Of a DNA stretch of 47,427 nt, positions 39,801 to 47,427 are shown in pieces. The notes under the pieces are model-generated. The model was not told the DNA's origin, did no database searches, and saw nothing but the letters and a program-made list of their open reading frames with translations. Both the position numbers and the translations under genes were made by a program. The stretch is from Nocardioidaceae bacterium (GTDB taxonomy: Bacteria; Actinomycetota; Actinomycetes; Propionibacteriales; Nocardioidaceae): NCBI GenBank assembly GCA_013361955.1, contig JABFXA010000211.1:1-47427 (forward strand), given 5' to 3'. Positions within the stretch are counted from its first letter, which is position 1, and each line of letters starts with the position of its first letter.

Positions 39801-40590
39801 CCGGACGCTCGAGGAACGGGTCGGCAAGCCGCTGGTCGACCTGGCGGAGGGGTCGGAGGAGAAGCGGATCAGCTTCGCCGACACCCAGGTCGCGCCGGTG
39901 CCGGTGATCACCTCGCCGGAGTGGTCCGGGTCGGAGACCGGCGGCCGACGCTACGCGCCGTTCACGGTGAACATCGAGCGGCTGAAGCCGTTCCACACGC
40001 TCACCGGGCGGATGCAGCTCTACCTCGACCACGACTGGATGCTCGACCTCGGCGAGGGGCTGCCGACGTACCGGCCGCCGCTGGACATGCACCGGCTCTT
40101 CGGCGAGCCGCGCATCGGGCCCGACGGCGCGCGGCAGGTCACCGTCCGCTACCTGACGCCGCACTCCAAGTGGTCGATCCACTCGGAGTACCAGGACAAC
40201 CTGCTGATGCTGTCGCTGTCGCGCGGCGGGCCGACGGTGTGGATGAGCCCGGACGACGCGGGGTCGATCGACGTCTCCGACAACGACTGGGTCGAGTGCA
40301 CCAACGCCAACGGCGTGCTCGTCGCCCGCGCGATCGTGTCGCACCGGATGCCGGCCGGCGTCGTGTACGTCTACCACGCGCAGGAGCGCACCATCGACGT
40401 ACCGAAGTCCGAGGCGACCGGCCGGCGCGGCGGCATCCACAACTCGGTCACGCGGCTGCTGGTCAAGCCGACGCACCTGATCGGCGGCTACGCCCAGCTG
40501 TCCTACACGTTCAACTACCTCGGTCCCACCGGCAACCAGCGCGACATGGTCTCCACGATCCGCAAGCGGTCCCAGGAGGTGACCTACTGA
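36880..40590 (+). CDS. narG: Respiratory nitrate reductase alpha subunit (NarG)
   Basis: A 1236-aa molybdenum subunit that reduces nitrate to nitrite at the cytoplasmic side of the membrane in anaerobic respiration. The FS0 iron-sulfur ligands follow the NarG pattern H63-x3-C67-x3-C71-x34-C106 (HGVNCTGSCSW, GCPRG), and the Mo-coordinating Asp is D236 in YADLPVASPQ. The offset to the E. coli numbering is a constant +14. Full length, with no frameshift. The ATG at 36880 follows GAGGGGAG. The stop overlaps the narH start as TGATG. Confidence 0.97.
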   Translation: MSADRKTPAVDGAAASALLSMGRYFTRWEESDDGRVVYREGGRAGDVFYRDRWSHDKVVRSTHGVNCTGSCSWKVYVKDGIITWESQQTDYPSVGPDRPEYEPRGCPRGAAFSWYTYSPTRVRHPYVRGVLLDMYREAKGRLGDPVLAWAEITGDPDRRRRYQRARGKGGLVRASWNEAVEIAAAAHVHTIKTYGPDRCAGFSPIPAMSMVSHCVGTRFVQLIGGVMTSFYDWYADLPVASPQMFGDQTDVPESGDWWDATYLVLWGSNVPVTRTPDAHWMAEVRYRGTKVVTVSPDYADNTKFADEWVPAHAGTDAALAMAMGHVVLKEHFVDRQTPFFVDYVRRYTDLPFLVRLDPHGEDGAYVPGKFLTAADLPGHEAPEDAWKTVLLDAATGRPVVPNGSMGFRYAESGKGRWNLDLEGVTPALSASRPDAEPVEVLLPAFVAPDGSGSVLRRSVPARRVGEHLVTTVLDLMLAQYGVGRDLPGEWPSGYDDASTPYTPAWQAEVTGVPAEQCTRIARELAANAEESGGRTMIVMGAGICQWFHGDATYRAILALLAITGSMGRNGGGWAHYVGQEKCRPITGWISLANALDWSRPPRTMTGTSYWYMHTDQWRTDGYSADSLTSPLAKGHLAGKHTADTIAQSARLGWMPFYPQFTTNPMQVAEDAEAAVAEGRATDPAGYVAQALHDGTLRPAIEDVDAPESWPRTLVVWRSNLMGSSAKGNEYFLKHLLGTHSNVLGSENPEAPRPEEVAWHDEAPEGKLDLLVSADFRMTSTTLLSDVVLPAATWYEKHDLSSTDMHPFVHAFSPAIDPPWEAKTDFEAFHLLARRLSDLARTHLGVRKDLVSVPLQHDTPGETAQPGGRVDDWRANGAAGTPGRNLPVFTVVERDYTTIADRLASVGPLADRLGFTVKNVTYRLEEQTARLARANGVMLGGAGDGRPAIDTDAKLAEAILTFSGTTNGELAVQGFRTLEERVGKPLVDLAEGSEEKRISFADTQVAPVPVITSPEWSGSETGGRRYAPFTVNIERLKPFHTLTGRMQLYLDHDWMLDLGEGLPTYRPPLDMHRLFGEPRIGPDGARQVTVRYLTPHSKWSIHSEYQDNLLMLSLSRGGPTVWMSPDDAGSIDVSDNDWVECTNANGVLVARAIVSHRMPAGVVYVYHAQERTIDVPKSEATGRRGGIHNSVTRLLVKPTHLIGGYAQLSYTFNYLGPTGNQRDMVSTIRKRSQEVTY

Positions 40591-42269
40591 TGAGGGTGAT
40601 GGCGCAGGTCGGCATGGTGATGAACCTCGACAAGTGCATCGGCTGCCACACCTGCTCGGTCACCTGCAAGCAGGCGTGGACCAACCGGGCCGGCACGGAG
40701 TACGTCTGGTTCAACAACGTCGAGACCAGGCCCGGCCAGGGGTACCCGCGTCGCTACGAGGACCAGGAGACCTGGAAGGGCGGCTGGGAGCTCGACCGGC
40801 GCGGTCGGCTGCGGCTCAAGGCCGGGAGCCGGGTGAAGAAGCTGCTCGGCATCTTCGCGAGCCCGGTGCAGCCGGAGCTCTCCGACTACTACGAGCCGTG
40901 GACCTACGACTACCGGACCCTCGTCGAGGCGCCGCTCGGCGACGACTTCCCGGTGGCCCGGCCGAAGTCGCTGATCACCGGCGAGGACACCAAGATCACC
41001 TGGTCGGCCAACTGGGACGACGACCTCGGCGGCACCACCGAGCTCGGCCACCTCGACCCACTCGTGGAGAAGGTCCGGCGCGAGTCGGAGGACCGGATCC
41101 GGTTCGAGCTCGAGCAGACCTTCATGTTCTACCTGCCGCGGATCTGCGAGCACTGCCTGAACCCGTCGTGCATGGCGTCCTGCCCGTCCGGCGCGATCTA
41201 CAAGCGCACCGAGGACGGCATCGTGCTCGTCGACCAGGAGCGCTGCCGCGGCTGGCGGCAGTGCATCACCGGCTGCCCCTACAAGAAGATCTACTTCAAC
41301 CACAAGTCCGGCAAGGCCGAGAAGTGCACGCTCTGCTACCCCCGCGTGGAGGTCGGACTGCCCACGGTCTGCGCGGAGACGTGCGTGGGCCGGCTGCGCT
41401 ACCTCGGCATCTTCCTGTACGACGCCGACGCGGTCACCGCCGCCGCCTCCACCCCCGACCCGCAGGACCTGTACGACGCGCAGCTCGACCTGATGCTCGA
41501 CCCGGACGATCCCGACGTCATCGCCGCCGCCAAGGCCGGCGGCATCCCCGACGACTGGGTCGCAGCCGCCCGCCGCTCGCCGGTCTACGCGCTCGCGAAG
41601 ACGTACCGGGTGGCGCTGCCGCTGCACCCGGAGTACCGCACGATGCCGATGGTCTGGTACGTCCCGCCGCTCTCGCCGGTGGTCGACCTGCTCGCCGAGC
41701 AGGGCCACGACGCCGAGGACCGGGACACCCTCTTCGGCGCGATCGACGCGCTGCGGATCCCGGTCGAGTACCTCGCCGAGCTGTTCACCGCGGGCCGCAG
41801 CGAGACGGTCGCCGCCGTGCTCCGCAAGCTCGCCGCGATGCGCTCCTACATGCGCGGCGTCACCCTCGGCCGCGAGCCCGACGCGAGCATCCCGGCCTCG
41901 GTCGGGATGAGCGAGGAGTCGCTGTACGCGATGTACCGGCTGATGGCGATCGCGAAGTACGACGAGCGCTACGTGATCCCGACCGCGCACCTCGAGCAGG
42001 CCCACCAGCTCGAGGAGATCGGCTGCTCGCTCGACTACGACGAGGGCCCGGGCATGTACGAGTCCGGACCGTACGGCGAGGCCAGCGGCCGGCCCGCACC
42101 GGTCGCGGTGGAGACGTTCAACGCGCTCCGCCAACGGCAGACCTCCGACGCGACCACGTCGGCCGACGAGCTCCGCGGCCGGGTGAACCTGCTGAACTGG
42201 GACGGCAACGGGGCACCGCCGCAGGGGCTGTTCCCACCCCGCCACGACGTCGGCGGGGACCAGCCGTGA
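40590..42269 (+). CDS. narH: Respiratory nitrate reductase beta subunit (NarH)
   Basis: A 559-aa electron-transfer subunit with four iron-sulfur clusters. Cys groups: CIGCHTCSVTCK near residue 16, CEHCLNPSCMASCPSG, CRGWRQCITGCPYKK and CTLCYPRVEVGLPTVCAETC. The C-x2-W in the third group is the hallmark that makes one cluster [3Fe-4S] in NarH. It passes electrons from NarI haem to NarG. It starts inside the narG stop (TGATG) and ends in a GTGA overlap with narJ, so subunit synthesis is coupled. Confidence 0.97.
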   Translation: MRVMAQVGMVMNLDKCIGCHTCSVTCKQAWTNRAGTEYVWFNNVETRPGQGYPRRYEDQETWKGGWELDRRGRLRLKAGSRVKKLLGIFASPVQPELSDYYEPWTYDYRTLVEAPLGDDFPVARPKSLITGEDTKITWSANWDDDLGGTTELGHLDPLVEKVRRESEDRIRFELEQTFMFYLPRICEHCLNPSCMASCPSGAIYKRTEDGIVLVDQERCRGWRQCITGCPYKKIYFNHKSGKAEKCTLCYPRVEVGLPTVCAETCVGRLRYLGIFLYDADAVTAAASTPDPQDLYDAQLDLMLDPDDPDVIAAAKAGGIPDDWVAAARRSPVYALAKTYRVALPLHPEYRTMPMVWYVPPLSPVVDLLAEQGHDAEDRDTLFGAIDALRIPVEYLAELFTAGRSETVAAVLRKLAAMRSYMRGVTLGREPDASIPASVGMSEESLYAMYRLMAIAKYDERYVIPTAHLEQAHQLEEIGCSLDYDEGPGMYESGPYGEASGRPAPVAVETFNALRQRQTSDATTSADELRGRVNLLNWDGNGAPPQGLFPPRHDVGGDQP

Positions 42270-42904
42270 GGCGCCGGCGCGGCCCGTCCACGCGGGTGCT
42301 GCACCAGGTCGCCTCGTGGTGCCTCGACTACCCCGACGCCGACCTGCAGGCCGCGGTGCCGCGGCTGCGCGGCGCGCTCGCCGAGCAGCCGGAGGCGGAG
42401 CCCGTGCAGCAGCTCGGCCGGCTGGTCGAGCACCTGGCCCGCACTCCGCTGGCCGACCTGCAGCGGCACTACGTCGACGTGTTCGACCTGAGCCGCAAGC
42501 ACGCCCTGCACCTGTCGTACTGGACCGACGGCGACACCAGGCGCCGCGGCGAGGTGCTGGCCCGGTTCAAGTCCGCCTACCGCGCGTCCGGGTTCCTCGT
42601 CGACACCGGCGGCGAGCTGCCCGACCACCTGCCGATGGTGCTCGAGTTCGCCGCTGTCGCCGACCCCGACGCCGGCATGCGGCTGCTCGAGGAGTACCGG
42701 CCCAGCGTCGAGCTGCTCCGCATCGCGCTCGACGAGATCGCGTCGCCGTACGTCGACGCGGTGCGCGCGGTCTGCGCGACCCTGCCCGGGCCGTCGCCGG
42801 CCGACCGCGCCGCGGTGATGGCGATGGCCGCACCGCCGGTCGAGATGGTCGGGCTGGAGCCGTTCGACCCGCGACTGCTGCCGCTGCAGGAGACCCGGCC
42901 ATGA
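42266..42904 (+). CDS. narJ: Nitrate reductase assembly chaperone (NarJ)
   Basis: A 212-aa soluble chaperone needed for cofactor insertion into NarGH; not part of the final enzyme. The typical TorD/NarJ motif YVDVFDLSRKHALHLSYWTD is present, followed by RGEVLARFKSAYRASGF and ELPDHLPMVLEF. The GTG at 42266 overlaps the narH stop; the stop overlaps narI as ATGA (42901-42904). Confidence 0.95.
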   Translation: MRRRRGPSTRVLHQVASWCLDYPDADLQAAVPRLRGALAEQPEAEPVQQLGRLVEHLARTPLADLQRHYVDVFDLSRKHALHLSYWTDGDTRRRGEVLARFKSAYRASGFLVDTGGELPDHLPMVLEFAAVADPDAGMRLLEEYRPSVELLRIALDEIASPYVDAVRAVCATLPGPSPADRAAVMAMAAPPVEMVGLEPFDPRLLPLQETRP

Positions 42905-43644
42905 GCACCGTGCTGTGGGGCGTGCTGCCGTACCTGATGCTGGTGGTGCTGGTCGCCGGCAGCCTGTGGCGCTACCGCTACGACAAGTTCGGCTGGACCA
43001 CCCGCTCCTCGCAGCTCTACGAGTCGCGGCTGCTGCGGATCGGCTCGCCACTGTTCCACTTCGGGATCCTGCTGGTCGTGGTCGGCCACCTCGGCGGGCT
43101 GGTCGTCCCGGAGTCGTGGACGGAGGCGGTCGGGGTCAGCGAGGGCGTCTACCACGTCAACGCGCTGCTGTTCGGCGGGCTGGCCGGCGTCTGCACGCTG
43201 GTCGGCATCCTGATCCTGGTCTACCGGCGGCGCACCACCGGCCCGGTGTTCATGGCCACCACCAGGAACGACAAGCTGATGTACGTCGTGCTGGTGGCCG
43301 CCATCGTGCTCGGGCTCTGGACCACGCTGGTCAGCGTCGGCGCCGGCAGCGAGGCGCACAACTACCGCGAGACGGTGTCGCCGTGGTTCCGCTCGCTGTT
43401 CGTGCTGCAGCCCGACGTCGACTCGATGGCCGCGGCACCCGCGCAGTTCCAGGTGCACACGCTGGTCGGCATGCTGCTCTTCGCGATCTGGCCGTTCACC
43501 CGGCTGGTGCACGCGTTCACGGCGCCGGTGCACTACCTGTTCCGCCCGTACATCGTCTACCGCAGCCGCGACCGGCGTACCGCACCCGGCAGCCGTGCGC
43601 GGGACCGGTGGGCACCGGTCGGCACCCACGACCGGGACCGCTGA
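42901..43644 (+). CDS. narI: Respiratory nitrate reductase gamma subunit (NarI)
   Basis: A 247-aa membrane cytochrome b with five helices that oxidises quinol and feeds NarH. Haem-ligand His are at H53 and H63 (FHFGILLVVVGHLGG) and H186 and H204 (VHTLVGMLLFAIWPF, LVHAF), within a few residues of the E. coli positions. The end is basic. The ATG overlaps the narJ stop. Confidence 0.96.
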   Translation: MSTVLWGVLPYLMLVVLVAGSLWRYRYDKFGWTTRSSQLYESRLLRIGSPLFHFGILLVVVGHLGGLVVPESWTEAVGVSEGVYHVNALLFGGLAGVCTLVGILILVYRRRTTGPVFMATTRNDKLMYVVLVAAIVLGLWTTLVSVGAGSEAHNYRETVSPWFRSLFVLQPDVDSMAAAPAQFQVHTLVGMLLFAIWPFTRLVHAFTAPVHYLFRPYIVYRSRDRRTAPGSRARDRWAPVGTHDRDR

Positions 43645-43657
43645 GGAGGGTGCCGAG

Positions 43658-44872
43658 ATGACCGAGACCACTGCCGCCCCGACGACCACGACGGGCCAGA
43701 TGAAGAACCTGCTGCTGGCCACCGGGGCGTTCGCGATCTCCTTCTGGGCCTGGAACATGATCGCCCCGCTGGGCGTGCGCTACACCGAGCAGCTCGGGCT
43801 GAGCAGCAACCAGAAGTCGCTGCTGGTGGCGATCCCGGTGCTGGTCGGCTCGCTGGGCCGGGTCCCGGCCGGCGCGCTGACCGACCGGTTCGGCGGCCGG
43901 CTGATGTTCCCGGTGCTGATGCTGGTGTCGGTGCCGTTCGTGCTGCTGGTCGCGTTCGCCGGCAACCAGGACTCGTACGGGCTGCTGCTGCTGTTCGGGT
44001 TCTTCCTCGGCATCGCCGGCACCACGTTCGCGGTCGGCATCCCGTTCGTGAACGCATGGTTCGAACCGGCCCGGCGCGGCTTCGCGACCGGCCTGTTCGG
44101 CGCCGGCATGGGCGGCACCGCGCTGTCGGCCTTCTTCACGCCGCGCTTCGTCGAGTGGTTCGGCTACACGCAGACCCACGCGATCATCGCGGTCGCGCTC
44201 GCCGCCGTCGCGGTGCTGTGCTGGTTCACGATGCGCGACGCGCCTGCCTGGTCGCCCAGCACCGACCCGGTGGTGCCGAAGCTCGCGGCCGCGATGCGGC
44301 TCCCGGTCACCTGGCAGATGGCGTTCCTGTACGCCGTGGTGTTCGGCGGGTTCGTGGCGTTCTCGACGTACCTGCCGACGTACCTGAAGGACATCTACGA
44401 CTTCGACCTGACCGCCGCCGGCACCCGCACCGCGGGCTTCGCGATCGCCGCCGTGGTCGCGCGGCCGATCGGCGGCGTGCTCTCCGACCGGGTCGGCCCC
44501 CGCACCGTGGTCGCGACCTCGCTGACCGGCACCGCGGTGCTCGCGGTCGTGGTCGCGCTGCAGCCGCCGCTCGAGCTCCCGGCCGGGCTGTCGTTCGTCA
44601 CCCTGGCGTTCTTCCTCGGCCTCGGCACCGGCGGCGTGTTCGCCTGGGTCGCCCAGGCCGCACCGGCCGCGCGCGTCGGCAGCGTCACCGGGATCGTCGG
44701 CGCCGCCGGCGGCCTCGGCGGCTTCTTCCCGCCGCTGGTGATGGGCGCGACGTACACGCTGGTCTTCCCGGGCTACGGCCTCGGCCTCGCGCTGCTCGCG
44801 CTGGTGGCCTCGGGAGCGCTGGCCTCCACGCTCCTCGGCGTCCAACGGCACACACCGCAGCACGCGCGATGA
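43658..44872 (+). CDS. narK: Nitrate/nitrite transporter (NarK-type MFS)
   Basis: A 404-aa twelve-helix major-facilitator protein, 13 nt after narI behind GAGGAGGG. It should import nitrate for NarG and/or export nitrite. The MFS loop motif is GRVPAGALTDRFGGR. The second nitrate-signature-like glycine helix is GSVTGIVGAAGGLGGFFPPL. The first reads GLFGAGMGGTALSAFFTPRF, with Met where many NarK proteins have Asn. The stop lies only 4 nt from the stop of the convergent VOC gene, with no terminator between. Confidence 0.93.
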   Translation: MTETTAAPTTTTGQMKNLLLATGAFAISFWAWNMIAPLGVRYTEQLGLSSNQKSLLVAIPVLVGSLGRVPAGALTDRFGGRLMFPVLMLVSVPFVLLVAFAGNQDSYGLLLLFGFFLGIAGTTFAVGIPFVNAWFEPARRGFATGLFGAGMGGTALSAFFTPRFVEWFGYTQTHAIIAVALAAVAVLCWFTMRDAPAWSPSTDPVVPKLAAAMRLPVTWQMAFLYAVVFGGFVAFSTYLPTYLKDIYDFDLTAAGTRTAGFAIAAVVARPIGGVLSDRVGPRTVVATSLTGTAVLAVVVALQPPLELPAGLSFVTLAFFLGLGTGGVFAWVAQAAPAARVGSVTGIVGAAGGLGGFFPPLVMGATYTLVFPGYGLGLALLALVASGALASTLLGVQRHTPQHAR

Positions 44873-44876
44873 GCGG

Positions 44877-45290
44877 CTACGCCACGAAGAGGCAGAACGG
44901 GTGCCCGGACGGGTCGACGAGGACGTAGAGCGGCTCGTCGGGGTCGTCGGTGCGGTCCAGCCGCAGCCGGGCGCCCAGGCCCTCCGCGCGCTCGCGCTGC
45001 CGCTGCAGCTCCTCGACCGTCGGGACGGTGAGGTCGAGGTGCATCTGCATCGGGACGTCGTGCTCCGGCCAGGTGGTCGGCTCGAGGCGCGGCACCTCCT
45101 GGAAGGCGAGCGTGCGGGTGCCGTCGGCGTCGGTCAGCACCAACCAGTCGGCGTCGTCCGAGGAGCCGTCGGCCGGCGGCTCGTCGCCGGGCCGGTACTG
45201 CAGGCCGAGGAGCTCGCGGTAGAACTCCGCCAGGCCGCGGCAGTCGGTGGTGTCGATCGCGGTGTGCAGCAGTCGTGGGTAGTCAGCCAT
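44877..45290 (-). CDS. VOC (glyoxalase/bleomycin-resistance) family protein
   Basis: A 137-aa single VOC domain built of two beta-alpha-beta-beta-beta halves: LLHTAIDTTDCRGLAEFYRE, LLGLQYRPGDEP in the first and MQMHLDLTVPTVEELQRQRE with YVLVDPSGHPFCLFVA at the end. Metal-ligand positions (His in the first strand and in MHLD, Glu/Cys near the end) look partly conserved. The lineage resembles actinobacterial glyoxalase-like domain proteins of unknown substrate. Confidence 0.87.
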   Translation of the reverse strand: MADYPRLLHTAIDTTDCRGLAEFYRELLGLQYRPGDEPPADGSSDDADWLVLTDADGTRTLAFQEVPRLEPTTWPEHDVPMQMHLDLTVPTVEELQRQRERAEGLGARLRLDRTDDPDEPLYVLVDPSGHPFCLFVA

Positions 45291-45303
45291 GACCGCCACG
45301 CTG

Positions 45304-47211
45304 TCAGAAGCCACCGACCACCCGGGCGACCACGAACGGGTGGTCGCTGGTGCCGTCGTGCAGCGGCCCGCGGTCGACGGTGTAGTTGGTGAACCGGACC
45401 CCGCCGCGTCCGAAGATCCAGTCGATCTGCGCCCCCTGCGGCGGGTGGCAGCCGGGACCGCCACTGCCGCTCGCGGACTCGGCGAGGTTGCCGGCGGTGA
45501 GTGCGCAGTAGACGTCGTGGCGGTCGTTCATGTCACCGGTCAGGAACACCGGCGCGCCCTGGCGCGACAGCCGCTGCACCAGCGCGGCCTCGCGGGCCAC
45601 CGCCTCCGCGCGCCACCGCCCCTGCGCGGGGAACCGCCGGGTGTCGGCCGGGTTGTGCACGTTGACGAACACCGCCTCCTGGCCCGAGTCGCGGTCGCGC
45701 AGCCGCACGATCGGCATGTGCCGCGGGTGCCCGTCGAAGTACGGCACCGGGAAGGTGCGGCCGCGGACGAAGGTCCAGCGGTCGCGGCGGTAGGCGATGG
45801 CGTTCTCGGTGTCGCCGTGTGCCGAGTACGTCGCGTACGTCGACCCGGCCAGCGTCGCGAGCGCTTGCCACTGCGGCCGCTGCAGCTCCTGGAGGCCGGC
45901 CACGTCGACGCCGTACCGGTCCAGCAGGTCGACGACACCCGCGGCGCGGGACCGTCCGGACGCCAGCCCGGGCGCCTTGCCGGAGGCGGAGGTGTGGCTG
46001 CCGCCGAGCACGTTGAAGGTGGCCAGCGTGAAGCCGGCCTCGCCGTCGCCGTTGAAGTCGACGGGCTGCGAGCCGACGTCCTCCCGGCCGACGTTCTCCG
46101 CCAGCCACGGGCTCGGGTCGACGCTGTCGCGGTAGATCGAGCCGCCCTGCGGGTGCACCTCGAAGTGCAGGTGGCAGCCGGTCGCGTTGCCGAGGTCGCC
46201 GACCTCGCCGATCTGCTGGCCGGCCCGGACGGTCTGCCCGGCGGTCACGTCGAGCGCGCGCATGTGGCCGTACCAGGTGGTGAGCTGGCCGACGCCGGTG
46301 CTGACCTGCACCAGCCAGTGCCCCGCCCACGGCTGGTCGGTGCGCACCACCACGGTGCCGGCGGTGGCCGCGAGGACCGGGGTGCCGCAGGCCACCGAGA
46401 GGTCGGTGCCGGTGTGCTCGCGCGACCACATCCCGCCGTGGTTGCCGAAGTTGTGGTTGTCGCGGAAGCCGGAGCCCTTCGGCAGCGGGTAGACGACCGG
46501 TCCGCGCGCGGCCACCCCGGCGACGCAGCCGGCCCCGGACGACGCCGCCCCCTGGAACGACGCCGCGCTGGTGGCCGCCGCCGAGCCGGACGAGCCGAGC
46601 AGCTGTCGCGCGAGCGCCTCGTCGTCGGCGTACGCGTCGGGGAACGCGGAGCGCTGCACCCGCTGGGCGGCCACGGTGACCGGCATCGACTGCCAGCCCG
46701 GTACGGCGAGCAGCGACTCGTAGAACTTGTGCGCCGACGTGGTCGGGTCCATCAGCTGGCTCATCGTGCCCCACCACGGCCACTGCTGCTGGAAGATGCC
46801 GATCGAGCCGTGGTCGCTGCCGACCGCCTCGTGCGGCAGCGAGAGCGAGCGCTCGATGCCGCGCTGGAGGAACGAGAGGTCGCCGCCGCGGCCGTCGTTC
46901 GCGTAGTTGGTGAACCCGGACTCCTGGCTGGCGGTGGCCAGCGCCACCACGATGCCCTGCACCGGCACCTGCATCCGCCGGCCCTCGGCGACCACCGCCT
47001 GCGCGTTCGCGAGCTGCGCCGGGGTGAGGTCGCCGACCTTGCGCCCCGCCCCGGCGACGGGCGCCGGGCCGGCGGGCACGGTGTCACAGCCGCCGGACTC
47101 GTCGCTCATCGACCCCATCAGCGCGGACAGCAGGAACAGCGACCCGACGAAGAGGCCGCCGAGCACGAGCAGGACGACGACCCCCACGGTCGGTGCGCGG
47201 CGCCCGCTCAT
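45304..47211 (-). CDS. Three-domain exported protein: muramidase-like, M23 peptidase and EEP nuclease/phosphatase
   Basis: A 635-aa protein anchored by one N-terminal helix (TVGVVVLLVLGGLFVGSLFL). Residues about 55-210 resemble VirB1/Slt-like peptidoglycan hydrolases of conjugation systems (ATASQESGFTNY with catalytic Glu, SIGIFQQQWPWWG). Residues about 240-375 are an M23 endopeptidase (HTGTDLS and HLHFEVHPQGG zinc motifs). Residues about 390-635 are an endonuclease/exonuclease/phosphatase domain (TLATFNVLGG, GLQELQRPQW, LTGDMNDRHD, TSDHPFVVARV). Wall-cutting pairs of this type occur in actinobacterial integrative conjugative elements; the third domain could cut DNA or phospholipid. The fusion suggests the window edge lies in or near such an element. 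Confidence 0.88.
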   Translation of the reverse strand: MSGRRAPTVGVVVLLVLGGLFVGSLFLLSALMGSMSDESGGCDTVPAGPAPVAGAGRKVGDLTPAQLANAQAVVAEGRRMQVPVQGIVVALATASQESGFTNYANDGRGGDLSFLQRGIERSLSLPHEAVGSDHGSIGIFQQQWPWWGTMSQLMDPTTSAHKFYESLLAVPGWQSMPVTVAAQRVQRSAFPDAYADDEALARQLLGSSGSAAATSAASFQGAASSGAGCVAGVAARGPVVYPLPKGSGFRDNHNFGNHGGMWSREHTGTDLSVACGTPVLAATAGTVVVRTDQPWAGHWLVQVSTGVGQLTTWYGHMRALDVTAGQTVRAGQQIGEVGDLGNATGCHLHFEVHPQGGSIYRDSVDPSPWLAENVGREDVGSQPVDFNGDGEAGFTLATFNVLGGSHTSASGKAPGLASGRSRAAGVVDLLDRYGVDVAGLQELQRPQWQALATLAGSTYATYSAHGDTENAIAYRRDRWTFVRGRTFPVPYFDGHPRHMPIVRLRDRDSGQEAVFVNVHNPADTRRFPAQGRWRAEAVAREAALVQRLSRQGAPVFLTGDMNDRHDVYCALTAGNLAESASGSGGPGCHPPQGAQIDWIFGRGGVRFTNYTVDRGPLHDGTSDHPFVVARVVGGF

Positions 47212-47217
47212 CCGCGT

Positions 47218-47427
47218 CTAGGCCGCGTCATGGGCGTTCCGGGCCTCTCGGTCGTCGTCGGCCGGGCGGTAGACGGTGTAGACCTCCTCGCCGTCCACCC
47301 ACTCCGGCTCGACCGGCGGCGGGGGGAGCGCCTCGGCCGCGCGCGGTGCAAGGTCGGCCTGCCAGCGATCGTCGTCCTGCACCGCGCGCGGGGTCTGGGG
47401 GGCTGCCGCCACCGGCGCGGCAGCGGC
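47218..47427 (-). CDS. C-terminal end of an unknown protein (partial)
   Basis: The frame is open from the window edge to TAG 47218-47220, 6 nt before the three-domain gene. The visible 69 residues are Pro/Ala/Asp-rich (ALPPPPVEPEWVDGEEVYTV), a typical disordered tail. Spacing suggests one operon with the following gene. Nothing can be said about function. Confidence 0.6.
   Translation of the reverse strand, partial: AAAAPVAAAPQTPRAVQDDDRWQADLAPRAAEALPPPPVEPEWVDGEEVYTVYRPADDDREARNAHDAA

Noticed and set aside
36664-40476. 1270-codon open frame on the minus strand across narG
   Set aside because: A GC-rich antisense shadow: Arg/Val/His-rich without domains, while the plus strand is a perfect NarG with all cofactor ligands.

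Overview
The window reads as a chromosomal segment of a high-GC actinomycete. Uniformly GC-rich coding, ABC sugar importers without a local ATPase, ANTAR and SigB-type regulators, leaderless TAnnnT promoters sitting directly on start codons, and an actinobacterial TerC riboswitch all fit. A Nocardioides-like (Propionibacteriales) host is my best guess, by inference only.

Layout. 1-0.24 kb: 5' end of a MASE1-type membrane protein leaving the window. 0.6-7.5 kb: polyol uptake and oxidation operon (DeoR regulator, lipoprotein binding protein, two permeases, mannitol-2-dehydrogenase family enzyme, zinc alcohol dehydrogenase). Between the permeases lies a 104-bp tandem repeat that creates two translationally coupled 35-codon minicistrons. 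7.5-9.4 kb: L,D-transpeptidase, small membrane protein, TauE/SafE exporter. 9.4-10.0 kb: tRNA-Arg(ACG) followed by a decayed tyrosine-integrase remnant. 10-14 kb: a stress-signalling block (GAF-ANTAR regulator broken by an in-frame TGA, membrane PP2C phosphatase, SigB-type sigma factor, STAS antagonist). 14-17.4 kb: small proteins, a secreted protein, an ECF sigma factor with a putative membrane anti-sigma partner. 17.8-21.6 kb: a two-gene system of an M50 membrane metallopeptidase with an N-terminal PqqD/RRE-like domain and a repeat protein that lacks a recognisable signal peptide; this is the best candidate for an undescribed system. 22-25 kb: DesK/DesR-like two-component system with a coupled 60-aa membrane peptide, SHOCT protein, acetyltransferase. 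25-33.5 kb: double-domain glycerophosphodiesterase, histone-H1-tail-like protein, TerC behind a yybP-ykoY manganese riboswitch, receiver-only response regulator, YihY, DUF3140 and hemerythrin proteins. 33.6-36.7 kb: second partner-switching block (paralogous PP2C phosphatase, MEDS-STAS, MEDS-HATPase). 36.9-44.9 kb: narGHJI-narK respiratory nitrate reductase operon with overlapping cistrons. 44.9-47.4 kb: VOC protein, then a three-domain secreted protein (muramidase-like, M23 peptidase, endonuclease/exonuclease/phosphatase) and the end of an upstream gene.

How it fits together. Two PP2C phosphatases of very similar sequence, one next to a SigB-type sigma factor and one next to an anti-sigma kinase-like protein, suggest that the 10-14 kb and 33-36 kb blocks feed one general-stress partner-switching network. 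The neighbouring hemerythrin, TerC and nitrate reductase genes look like physiological outputs or co-inherited stress and anaerobiosis genes. The polyol operon and the nar operon are tightly packed, with 4-nt or 1-nt start/stop overlaps.

All calls rest on reading the sequence and translations; no database search was run.
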